A stretch of DNA of 7,350 nucleotides from Clostridia bacterium (lineage in GTDB: Bacteria; Bacillota; Clostridia; CAKSNL01; HGM11501), in contig JAUNRD010000086.1 in NCBI GenBank assembly GCA_030535815.1, positions 1-7,350 on the forward strand, in the 5' to 3' direction. Both the position numbers and the translations under genes were made by a program. How positions within the stretch are numbered: position 1 is the stretch's first letter; the number at the start of each line of letters is the position of its first letter. The notes beneath the pieces are model-generated. The model worked only from the letters and a program-made list of their open reading frames with translations, was not told where the DNA came from and searched no databases. This document shows, piece by piece, positions 1 to 6,786 of this stretch.

Positions 1-30
1 TTTGTCATAGTTAATAGCAACATTTTTATA

Positions 31-59
31 TTGAAATCACTTTTTTCGTATGCTATAAT
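31..59 (+). promoter_or_regulatory. Sigma-A promoter of the first gene, extended -10
   Basis: The -35 box TTGAAA (31-36) and a perfect TATAAT -10 box (54-59) are separated by exactly 17 nt. TGC immediately before the -10 box makes an extended -10 element. Transcription should start near 66, leaving a leader of about 100 nt before the TTG start at 167. The flanks are AT-rich and no clear cre-type operator overlaps the boxes. Confidence 0.8.
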
Positions 60-92
60 GATTCCGTCAGATACAAATTTATAGAGTGTAGA

Positions 93-111
93 GCAGGGGG
101 CTTGCTCCTGC
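93..111 (+). other. Leader hairpin in the 5' UTR of the first gene
   Basis: GCAGGGG (93-99) can pair with CTCCTGC (105-111) around a 5-nt loop, with one G-U pair. It lies inside the predicted leader, about 40 nt upstream of the ribosome-binding site. No T-tract follows it, so it is not a terminator by itself. It could stabilise the mRNA or belong to a regulatory leader, but I do not recognise a known riboswitch class here. Confidence 0.4.
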
Positions 112-134
112 CGGAAAATGCGGAACGAGCGCGG

Positions 135-150
135 ATGCTATAATGCTATG
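135..150 (+). repeat. Imperfect tandem octamer with a copy of the -10 element
   Basis: ATGCTATA (135-142) is followed directly by ATGCTATG (143-150). The 11-mer ATGCTATAATG at 135-145 also occurs at 50-60, where it contains the extended -10 box. The second copy has no convincing -35 box 17 nt upstream (116-121), so a second promoter is possible only as an extended -10 type. The ATG at 143 lies within this repeat. Confidence 0.45.
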
Positions 151-151
151 C

Positions 152-169
152 AAAGGTGGGATTTTATTG
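152..169 (+). promoter_or_regulatory. Ribosome-binding site that selects a TTG start at 167
   Basis: AAAGGTGG (152-159) sits 7 nt before an in-frame TTG at 167-169, which is good Shine-Dalgarno spacing. The alternative ATG at 143 lies upstream of this site and has no purine-rich site in front of it. I therefore place the start of the first gene at TTG 167. Confidence 0.65.
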
Positions 170-1435
170 CTGAAAAAAGAAAGAATAAGAATAGGTGCAT
201 ACAGCCCTGTTTTAACCTTTGACGAGGAGCATGTAAAAATGCTTTCCGAAGCCGGAGTTGACTTTGCCATATATTTAATGGATCACGTTGATGTTATTCC
301 CGATGAATACAAGGAAAAAATACTTCGCTGGATGGAAAAGTACAACATTGAGGCGGCGTTAAGAGATGCATCTATTGACAAGGTTATAAACAATGCCAAC
401 GTGGCAGACCTTAACAATATTGATAAAATGTTCTTTAAGGATTCGCCTTCCTTTGCGGCATATTGCTTTATGGACGAACCCGGAATGGTTCATTTTGACA
501 TACTGGGTGAGGAAACAAAAAAATTCAAGGAGGCTTTTCCCGGCAAAGAAGTTTACTTAAATCTCCTCCCGATGTATGCAAACAATACTCAGCTTAAAAA
601 CGGCGCCTGGGGAACCGGCGACGATACTTTTCCCGAAGGGTGCGACCCTTATGAGGTATATCTTGACGAGTTCGTGAAAAAAGTAGATGTTAACCACATC
701 GGGGTTGATATTTATCCTTGTATGAAAAGACCATGCAAAGATAATCCCGAAAGATTCCCCGATAAATTTGTTCCTTATACCTATAACCGATATTTAAGAA
801 GTATAGAGGCTGTGGCGGACAAGTGCAGAGAATCGGGAAGGGAGCTATGGACTTGCGTTCAGACCTGCTCGGATTTAAGAAATTTCCGTGCAATAAATCC
901 ATCGGAGCTAAGGTGGCAGACATACACAATGCTTTCCTTCGGCGCAACGGCAATCATCTATTTCATTTTCTCGTCAAGAAACGGATGTAAGGGCTGTATA
1001 CTTGATGAGGACGGAAATCCTACGGAGCTTTTCTATGCCTCTTCAAAGATGTGCAAAGGACTTAAAAAGATTTCAGATTTATATATGGGCTTCAAAAGTG
1101 TCGGTGCATTTACCATAGGCTATGACGAAGAAAAAACACCCTATATTTATCTTAAAAATCCTTATGATGTAAATGATTTCGGCGTGATTTCCGATATCGA
1201 AACAAACACGCCACTCCTTATCGGCTGTTTCGAAAAAAAGGACGGTAAGGGCAAAGCCTTTACAATTGTAAACCAGCAGGACTGGGCAGAGCCGCTTGAC
1301 TCTGGTGTTAAAATGAAAATTGACGGCAAAGTAACAAAATATTACGACGGTGAGCCTGAAGTTATGAAATCAGAAAACGGTGTATATGAATTTAGCTTAG
1401 CTCAGGGTGACGGAATATTTGTGACAGTTGAATAA
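167..1435 (+). CDS. Putative glycoside hydrolase, (alpha/beta)8 barrel with DEP motif
   Basis: Predicted 422-aa protein starting at TTG 167, chosen for its ribosome-binding site; starting at ATG 143 would add 8 residues. No signal peptide or membrane segment is visible, so it probably acts in the cytoplasm. The order of motifs fits a clan GH-A-like TIM barrel: an early strand (GAYSPVL), FMDEPG with Asp103-Glu104-Pro105 at the usual beta-4 acid/base position, GVDIYP (Asp181), LWTCVQ with Gln232 near beta-7, and GATAIIYFIF at beta-8. The last 100 or so residues look like a small beta-sandwich, as in many hydrolases. The Asp-Glu pair also resembles the GH123/DUF4091 group. A Gln stands where clan GH-A would place the nucleophile Glu, so the mechanism is uncertain. 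The substrate is unknown; context suggests an oligosaccharide released by the exported neighbours. No terminator separates it from the next gene. The hydrolase fold is fairly secure, the exact family is not. Confidence 0.7.
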   Translation: MLKKERIRIGAYSPVLTFDEEHVKMLSEAGVDFAIYLMDHVDVIPDEYKEKILRWMEKYNIEAALRDASIDKVINNANVADLNNIDKMFFKDSPSFAAYCFMDEPGMVHFDILGEETKKFKEAFPGKEVYLNLLPMYANNTQLKNGAWGTGDDTFPEGCDPYEVYLDEFVKKVDVNHIGVDIYPCMKRPCKDNPERFPDKFVPYTYNRYLRSIEAVADKCRESGRELWTCVQTCSDLRNFRAINPSELRWQTYTMLSFGATAIIYFIFSSRNGCKGCILDEDGNPTELFYASSKMCKGLKKISDLYMGFKSVGAFTIGYDEEKTPYIYLKNPYDVNDFGVISDIETNTPLLIGCFEKKDGKGKAFTIVNQQDWAEPLDSGVKMKIDGKVTKYYDGEPEVMKSENGVYEFSLAQGDGIFVTVE

Positions 1436-1473
1436 TCTTGTCGAAAAGTACAAATAAATGTCCGAAAGGTGCA

Positions 1474-1502
1474 TTTACAATAAGTGAGATTTATTATATA
1501 AT
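1474..1502 (+). promoter_or_regulatory. Sigma-A promoter of the exported-protein pair
   Basis: TTTACA (1474-1479) and a perfect TATAAT (1497-1502) are separated by 17 nt. They lie between the stop of the first gene (1433-1435) and the ATG at 1531. The predicted transcript start near 1509 leaves a leader of only about 20 nt. No hairpin terminator is visible between the genes, so read-through from the first gene may add to expression. Confidence 0.75.
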
Positions 1503-1514
1503 ATTAAAAACAAC

Positions 1515-1533
1515 AAAAGGAGGAATAAAAATG
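1515..1533 (+). promoter_or_regulatory. Ribosome-binding site that selects ATG 1531
   Basis: AAAAGGAGG (1515-1523) lies 7 nt before ATG 1531. The reading frame is open back to a TTG at 1438, but that extension contains the promoter and this site, and would bury the signal peptide behind 31 unlikely residues. Confidence 0.9.
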
Positions 1534-4272
1534 GTGAAAAGACTTATTTCTGCATTGCTTGCACTTCTTATGCTTTCATCAATGACATTTGTAATTAGTG
1601 CAGAAGAAACAAAAACCTATACCAAGGCAGATATAACTGAGAATGTTTCTGTCTTAAAGGTGGATGGTGATTATTTTACTCTCAATACCAAGATGTCCTA
1701 TTTTGGTATTAAAAATGTAGACCTGACAGGTGTTAAAGCCATCGGTTTAACCGGAAGCTGCACAATAAACGGCGGAGAGAATGCGGAAATTTTCCGTATT
1801 AAAATTGACGACCCTTACGGAAAGGCAAGAGGGTTTGTTGTATTTAACGAAAACTCCGGCTCTTCCGATGTTACCATTTACGGAAACATTTCTGAAGTAA
1901 CAGGTGTCCATACACTTTATTTTGCAACAACCACAACAAAGAATACCGATAACTGGAAATTAAAATCCATTAGCTTAAGCAATACTCTGTTAGAAACAGA
2001 AAAAGCTGTGCCCGATTCTGCAATTATAGACACCTTTGCTGATACCTGGGTTGCAACCGACAGCTACGGCCGAAAGGTTGCGGATTTTGAAGAAGTTGGT
2101 CCCGTTAAAGAGGGAACACGTAAGGTTTTGATGTTCTATCATAACTGGCATACAGGAACAAGCAGTAACTACAATCAGGTTGTTCCGGACATTCTGAAAA
2201 AAGCACCTGAAGCACGTTATGACTTCACACACGAGGCGTGGGGAAATCATATGAGTAAGTATTACTGGGGAGAACCCGTTTTCGGTTTCTATACAAGCAC
2301 AGATTATTGGGTATACCGTAAGCAGGCAGAGCTTTTTGCAACCGCAGGCGTTGATGCATTGGTGCTTGACTATACCAATGCGGGACTTTGCTTTGTTCAG
2401 CCTATGAAGGTCATGTTTGATGCTCTGGCAGATGCAAAGGCTGAAGGCGTAAATGTACCCAAGGTGACATCCTATAACGGTATGGCGCATACAAATGAAA
2501 ACAGCTATGATGAAATGATGACACTTTATTACAACATTTATATGAATGAAAAATACCGTGATTTGTGGTTCCACTGGGAAGGTAAGCCCTTTGTTGCGGG
2601 ATATGCTCCTACTAAAACTAAGATAACAACAAAAGATGCGGACATAGTGGAAACAAAAAACCTTATTGAAGAGCTTTTTACATACAGATATCATGGTGCC
2701 CGTAAAGAATCAGAGGGCTATCTTGACGATATTTCCTGGCTTGACGGTTATCCTCAGCCTCTCCGAGGAATTGAAAGAGCAGACGGAAGAGTTGAATCAG
2801 TTTCCGTTGGTGTAGCGTTAAACGAGTCCACGGTTGACAAGGGAGCAAAGACAGGCGTATTTTCCGACCCCTATTCTCAGGGACGCGGTTTCTCAAAAGC
2901 ATTCGGCGAAGACTATTCTGCCGATAACGGAAGAAAGGCATACTTCTTCCGTGAGCAGGCAGCTTTGGCTCTCAGTGTTGACCCCGCAATGGTTATGATT
3001 GACGGCTGGAACGAATGGACAACTCCGAAGTATTCTGAATACAAGGGACACAAGGTTGCCTTTGTCGACCTTTTTGACGAAGAAAACAGCCGTGACTTTG
3101 AGCCTACAAGAAATTACATAAAGGACGATTATTACAACCTTCTTTGCGACTTTATAAGAAAGTATAAGGGCGTTCGTCCTGCTCCTGTTGCAAGCGCTCC
3201 CGTAACAATTGATATAGCAGGCGATGCATCTGCATGGGCAAATGTAGCTCCCGAATACATCAATTATACCGGTCAGTATGAGCGTGATGCATACGGATTT
3301 AAGGATACAGCGACAAACCAAAACATTCACTATACAACAAAGGTGAATAATGCGGTTATATCATCCAAGGTTGCGAGAGACGACAATAATTTCTACTTCT
3401 ATGCAAAGACAGTTAAAAATATCAAAACCGACAACGAAGGCTGGATGAACCTTTACATAAATGCGGACAGAAACTATGCTACAGGCTGGGAAGGCTATGA
3501 CTATGCCGTAAACAAGCTTGGTGCAGGTACTGTTGCAAAATACGAAAACGGTGCGTGGAGTGCAGTAGGTAACGCAGAATATAAGGTTTCGGGCAATGTG
3601 CTTCAGATGGCTCTGCCCAAGGCATTGATTGGTGAAACAGGCGTAGTGGAATTTGAATTCAAGTGGACAGACTCTGTAACATCCGATGACCTTCTCGATT
3701 TCTATTCCGAAGGAAGCGTTGCACCCACAGGAAGGTTTAACTATCTCTATACAGAAATAGAGCAGACCGCTTTGACGGAAGCTGAAAGAAAGGCACTTTC
3801 AGGAACAACAATCGTTAAATCAGGCGCAAGTAAGATGATAGTTTCAGGCGGAAAGATGCCCGTTTTTGAGGCAGACACCAGAGTTACTGCCTTTGAATCA
3901 AACGGAACACTTTACGTTCCTTTCAAGACATACGAAGAAATTTTAGGATACGGACTTTCAAAGGTTGAATACGATTCCGAACAGAACATAGTTCACCTTT
4001 CAAGACACGATTTGTCAGAAGACTATAAGGAAATCACCAACAAGGAATGGACTTATAACGTAATAGGCTCACTTGAAGCGAGAAACAACGGCAGAGTTAA
4101 GACTCTGTCTGCACCTGTTGTTGTGACCGAAAACGGTATTTTTGTTCCCGTTTCATACCTTTCCGAGGTATTCGGATGGAATGTTTCAAATCTCGGAAAC
4201 GGACTTTATGCAGTATCGAAAAATGCAATAGATGCATCGCTCGCAGAGAGTGTTGCGTCCCACATTCAGTAA
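1531..4272 (+). CDS. Exported modular GH71/GH99-like hydrolase with CBM and stalk domains
   Basis: 913-aa protein. Residues 1-25 form a signal peptide (MVKR, then a Leu-rich core, probable cleavage after VISA). Residues about 26-150 resemble a CBM6-like beta-sandwich, including GVHTLYF. Residues about 165-545 form a barrel resembling GH71/GH99 and WbsX-type proteins: GRKV, MFYHNWH, YYWGEPVFGFY (Trp246-Pro249), AGVDALVLDYTN (Asp280-Asn283), DGWNEW (Asp491-Trp496, Glu495 a candidate catalytic residue) and FVDLFDEENSRDFEP. Residues about 557-740 resemble a CBM9/DOMON-like domain (GWMNLYINADRN, ATGWEGYDYAVN). Residues about 767-900 contain two LYVPF/IFVPV-type segments of a copper-amine-oxidase-N-like stalk domain. 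It likely cleaves a polysaccharide outside the cell while bound to it; the linkage is unknown. The following gene begins 13 nt after its stop, so the two are probably co-translated. No LPXTG, SLH or dockerin is visible. Export and modularity are secure, the substrate is not. Confidence 0.8.
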   Translation: MVKRLISALLALLMLSSMTFVISAEETKTYTKADITENVSVLKVDGDYFTLNTKMSYFGIKNVDLTGVKAIGLTGSCTINGGENAEIFRIKIDDPYGKARGFVVFNENSGSSDVTIYGNISEVTGVHTLYFATTTTKNTDNWKLKSISLSNTLLETEKAVPDSAIIDTFADTWVATDSYGRKVADFEEVGPVKEGTRKVLMFYHNWHTGTSSNYNQVVPDILKKAPEARYDFTHEAWGNHMSKYYWGEPVFGFYTSTDYWVYRKQAELFATAGVDALVLDYTNAGLCFVQPMKVMFDALADAKAEGVNVPKVTSYNGMAHTNENSYDEMMTLYYNIYMNEKYRDLWFHWEGKPFVAGYAPTKTKITTKDADIVETKNLIEELFTYRYHGARKESEGYLDDISWLDGYPQPLRGIERADGRVESVSVGVALNESTVDKGAKTGVFSDPYSQGRGFSKAFGEDYSADNGRKAYFFREQAALALSVDPAMVMIDGWNEWTTPKYSEYKGHKVAFVDLFDEENSRDFEPTRNYIKDDYYNLLCDFIRKYKGVRPAPVASAPVTIDIAGDASAWANVAPEYINYTGQYERDAYGFKDTATNQNIHYTTKVNNAVISSKVARDDNNFYFYAKTVKNIKTDNEGWMNLYINADRNYATGWEGYDYAVNKLGAGTVAKYENGAWSAVGNAEYKVSGNVLQMALPKALIGETGVVEFEFKWTDSVTSDDLLDFYSEGSVAPTGRFNYLYTEIEQTALTEAERKALSGTTIVKSGASKMIVSGGKMPVFEADTRVTAFESNGTLYVPFKTYEEILGYGLSKVEYDSEQNIVHLSRHDLSEDYKEITNKEWTYNVIGSLEARNNGRVKTLSAPVVVTENGIFVPVSYLSEVFGWNVSNLGNGLYAVSKNAIDASLAESVASHIQ

Positions 4273-4288
4273 GGAGGGGATAGCTGTG
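4271..4288 (+). promoter_or_regulatory. Ribosome-binding site overlapping the upstream stop, selecting GTG 4286
   Basis: AAGGAGGGG (4271-4279) overlaps the TAA stop (4270-4272) of the upstream gene and lies 6 nt before GTG 4286. Starting there gives a textbook signal peptide. The in-frame ATG at 4232 is inside the upstream gene, would add 18 residues before the signal peptide and has no good site. Confidence 0.88.
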
Positions 4289-6688
4289 AAAAAATTATTT
4301 TCTGTACTTTCGGCACTCACATTAATATTATCCGTGTTTACAGTTCCTTCCTTTGCGGAGGAGTATCTTGACAGAAGCGACTGGACTTTCAAGGCATCCT
4401 CAGAAATTTCCTGGGGCTTTATCGACAAAGCCTTTGACGGAAAAGCTGACACCTTCTGGCATACATTTTATAAAGCGGAAGGCTCAACCGTAACGGAAAA
4501 GGATAAGCCTCCTCACACGATTGAAATTAATCTTCCTACGGCAGAAAACATTTCGGGTATTGCATATTTGCCCCGTCAGGACCATCAGTCGGGAAGACTT
4601 CTTTCCTTCGAGGTTTACATTTCAAGCACAGGAAATGACAAGGGCGAAAAGGCGGCAACCGTTACAATTTCCGACCAGAAAGCGACAGACGAAGTTAAGA
4701 CAATGTTCGCTAAGACATATTCTGCAAAGAAAATCACCATTGTTGTAACTAAGAGTGCAGGAGATATCGGCGCTTGTGCAGAGTTTAACTTTATCGGTGG
4801 AACAGACGGTGTTAAAACCGAAGAAAGCAAAGCAGAAAGCACAACAAGTGCGACTCTTGATAAGTCAACATGGACCGCAAAAGCAAGCACAGAAATCGGC
4901 TGGGGACTTGTTGAAGAAGCGTATGACGGAAAGGAAGATACCTACTGGCATACAATGTATACAGCTGAAGGCTCAACCATAACAAGCAAGGCAGAGCTTC
5001 CTCATATTCTTGAATTTACATTCCCGAAGGCTGAAACCGTTACCGCCATGAAGTACCTGCCAAGACCTGACGGACAGTCTGGACGTTGGCTTGAAGCGGA
5101 AATTTACGCATCGGCTGACGGAAACGGCAAGGGCGACCTTGTTACCAAAGCAACCTTTAAGCAGGAAGATGCATCCTGGCAGACTATTGATTTCAAAAAG
5201 AGCGTAACAGCCAAGAAAATCACCATAGTTATAACAAAATCTGCAGGCGGTCACGGTACCTGTGCGGAAATCGACTTCCTTACAAGTGCGGCTGCATCGG
5301 AAAAAGAAGATAATGCTGACGGCCACATTAAAAACGGTAAGTTTGACACATCAAAATGGCAGATAACTGCAACCAGCGAAAAAGCGGGATGGGGTGCTAT
5401 TACAAAGGCTTTTGACGGAGATGCCTCCACATTCTGGCACACACACTATGACGAGGCTGACGGTAAGGTTTTAGGCCACGATATGCCTCCTTATGATGTA
5501 GATATAATTCTTCCCGAACTTTCCGTAATTACCGGCTTTGCCGTAACACCCAGACCGGGAAATGCGGCAGGTAAAATTAAAGCGTATAAGCTTTATATGT
5601 CCAAGGAAGACGAGGGCGAATTTACCCTTCTTATGGAAGGAACACTCCTTGGCGCAATTGCTACGGAAAAAATTGAATTCAACTGCGGTGTTGAAGCAAA
5701 GAGAATCCGCTTTGAGGTTTTGGAAGGTCAGGCAGGTTATGCCACAATGGCAGAGCTTGAATTCTTCCCAGGAGATTCCTCAACGCAGATTGTAGACTTT
5801 GAAGATTTAGAAAAGACAATGAATGAAAACTCACTTCACAAAATTGATTCTTCCGTCTTCAAGGCGGAAAACGAATTGCCCACATGGGCAAATTGCTCTG
5901 CGGGAATGGTGTTTGACGGAACTATGTCGGGACTCTGGCAGACAGACGATTTATCCGGCAGAACAGAGCCTGTTATACTTTCGACAGACCTTGGTAAGGT
6001 TCAGGAGTTTACTGCAATTTCAATTACGCCCAGACAGTCGGATGACTATCACGGTTATTGGCTTGAGTTTAATATCTGGGCAAGTGAAGACGGAGAAAAT
6101 TTTGAACCCTTGGTTGAAAATTACAGCTTCCCCAAGAGAACTCTTGACGAAAAGTTTATTCACTTTGATGAGCCCGTAAAGGCACGTTATGTAGAGTTTG
6201 AAATTACAAAATACAATGCATACCGTGTAAGCTGCGGTGAAATATCCTTCTGGCAAAACTATAATCAGAAAATGGCGAGCGAAGACGGAGGTTCCTTCGT
6301 TATGCAGATAGGCTCTAAGGATATCGAGGTAGAAAAGGGCGGCGAAACTTATACAAAAACCATCGACGTTGCACCTTATATCACATCTGCAGGTTCTACA
6401 CTTATTCCTTTAAGAGGATTCCTCGAGGAAATGGGTGCAGAAATTGCATGGGATGGCGATACACAGACCATTAAGGTTACAAAGGATTCGCTTAAAATAG
6501 AACTTCAGATACAGAATAAGCTTGTTTACGTTGACGATCCGGTTTACGGCCTTACAATGTATACACTTACTTCTGCTCCGAGAATCAAGGATTCGAGAAC
6601 CTTTATCCCTGTTCGTTTCGTATCAGAACAGCTCGGCTACACCGTAGCCTGGGACGGAGCTACACAGACCATTACAATTACAAAATAA
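4286..6688 (+). CDS. Exported protein with four F5/8C (CBM32-like) modules and a stalk domain
   Basis: 800-aa protein from GTG 4286. Residues 1-24 form a signal peptide (MKKLF, hydrophobic core, cleavage near SFA-EE). Four discoidin-like modules follow at about 28-172, 191-334, 353-496 and 520-657, joined by short polar linkers; the one at 173-190 is rich in Ser, Thr, Glu and Lys. Each has an early DG segment, a Trp-x-Thr turn, a central PR motif (YLPR, YLPR, TPRP, TPRQ) and a closing AE/GE-x-x-F strand. Modules 1-3 carry WHT (His59, His222, His385), while module 4 carries WQT (Gln552). Residues about 663-800 are a canonical copper-amine-oxidase-N-like stalk domain (IPLRGFLEEMG, AWDGDTQTIKV, FIPVRFVSEQLGY, AWDGATQTITITK) reaching the C-terminus. 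I see no catalytic domain, so it probably binds galactose-type or related glycans or tethers the neighbouring enzyme to them. The ligand is inferred from the CBM32 class only. It shares an operon with the upstream hydrolase. Confidence 0.85.
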   Translation: MKKLFSVLSALTLILSVFTVPSFAEEYLDRSDWTFKASSEISWGFIDKAFDGKADTFWHTFYKAEGSTVTEKDKPPHTIEINLPTAENISGIAYLPRQDHQSGRLLSFEVYISSTGNDKGEKAATVTISDQKATDEVKTMFAKTYSAKKITIVVTKSAGDIGACAEFNFIGGTDGVKTEESKAESTTSATLDKSTWTAKASTEIGWGLVEEAYDGKEDTYWHTMYTAEGSTITSKAELPHILEFTFPKAETVTAMKYLPRPDGQSGRWLEAEIYASADGNGKGDLVTKATFKQEDASWQTIDFKKSVTAKKITIVITKSAGGHGTCAEIDFLTSAAASEKEDNADGHIKNGKFDTSKWQITATSEKAGWGAITKAFDGDASTFWHTHYDEADGKVLGHDMPPYDVDIILPELSVITGFAVTPRPGNAAGKIKAYKLYMSKEDEGEFTLLMEGTLLGAIATEKIEFNCGVEAKRIRFEVLEGQAGYATMAELEFFPGDSSTQIVDFEDLEKTMNENSLHKIDSSVFKAENELPTWANCSAGMVFDGTMSGLWQTDDLSGRTEPVILSTDLGKVQEFTAISITPRQSDDYHGYWLEFNIWASEDGENFEPLVENYSFPKRTLDEKFIHFDEPVKARYVEFEITKYNAYRVSCGEISFWQNYNQKMASEDGGSFVMQIGSKDIEVEKGGETYTKTIDVAPYITSAGSTLIPLRGFLEEMGAEIAWDGDTQTIKVTKDSLKIELQIQNKLVYVDDPVYGLTMYTLTSAPRIKDSRTFIPVRFVSEQLGYTVAWDGATQTITITK
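4367..6256 (+). repeat. Four tandem F5/8C domain-coding repeats
   Basis: Repeat units lie at 4367-4801, 4856-5287, 5342-5773 and 5843-6256. Units 1 and 2 remain alike at the DNA level: GAAGGCTCAACC occurs at 4478 and 4967 (489 nt apart) and AAGAAAATCACCAT at 4727 and 5213 (486 nt apart, so one codon of length difference). Units 3 and 4 match mainly at protein level. This suggests an older array with a more recent duplication giving units 1 and 2. Confidence 0.8.
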
Positions 6689-6693
6689 AAAGG

Positions 6694-6726
6694 AAAGCGG
6701 CATTTACTTATGTTAAATGCCGCTTT
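6694..6726 (+). terminator. Hairpin terminator after the exported-protein pair, possibly bidirectional
   Basis: AAAGCGGCATTTA (6694-6706) and TAAATGCCGCTTT (6714-6726) form a perfect 13-bp stem with a 7-nt loop, starting 5 nt after the TAA at 6686-6688. On the + strand the T-run is short and mostly within the stem. On the opposite strand the stem is followed by a T-rich run, so it could also stop transcription from the right. The next promoter begins 4 nt downstream. Confidence 0.8.
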
Positions 6727-6729
6727 CAA

Positions 6730-6758
6730 TTGACATATAATTTAATATATGGTAGAAT
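6730..6758 (+). promoter_or_regulatory. Sigma-A promoter of the GH43 gene
   Basis: A perfect TTGACA (6730-6735) and TAGAAT (6753-6758) are separated by 17 nt. The predicted transcript start near 6765 leaves a leader of about 20 nt carrying AAAAGGAGGA (6771-6780). Confidence 0.85.
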
Positions 6759-6786
6759 TCAAGAAATAAGAAAAGGAGGAAACAAA

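Noticed and set aside
118..131. Possible cre-like catabolite repression site
   Set aside because: The resemblance to the TGnAAnCG core is poor and the required symmetry is absent.
116..144. Second promoter using TATAAT at 139-144
   Set aside because: No recognisable -35 box lies at 116-121, and a transcript starting near 151 would begin almost on the ribosome-binding site. It is kept only as a remark on the duplicated element.
1438..1530. N-terminal extension of the exported hydrolase to TTG 1438
   Set aside because: The stretch contains a TTTACA-17-TATAAT promoter and the AGGAGG site for ATG 1531, and the extension would mask the signal peptide.
1990..2694. Long open frame on the - strand (234 codons)
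   Set aside because: It lies wholly inside the exported hydrolase gene. Its translation is Cys/His/Ile-rich without motifs, and no ribosome-binding site or promoter was seen for it. It is a shadow of the + strand gene.
4232..4285. N-terminal extension of the four-module protein to ATG 4232
   Set aside because: It overlaps the upstream gene, has no good ribosome-binding site, and GTG 4286 has an ideal one followed by a clean signal peptide.
4367..6256. CRISPR array or short tandem repeat as an explanation for the repeats
   Set aside because: The period is about 490 nt, the frame stays open throughout, and the repeat units are protein domains rather than short direct repeats with spacers.
6735..6750. 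AT-rich near-palindrome between the -35 and -10 boxes of the GH43 promoter
   Set aside because: The two halves do not match exactly, and AT-rich sequence of this kind readily gives chance palindromes.
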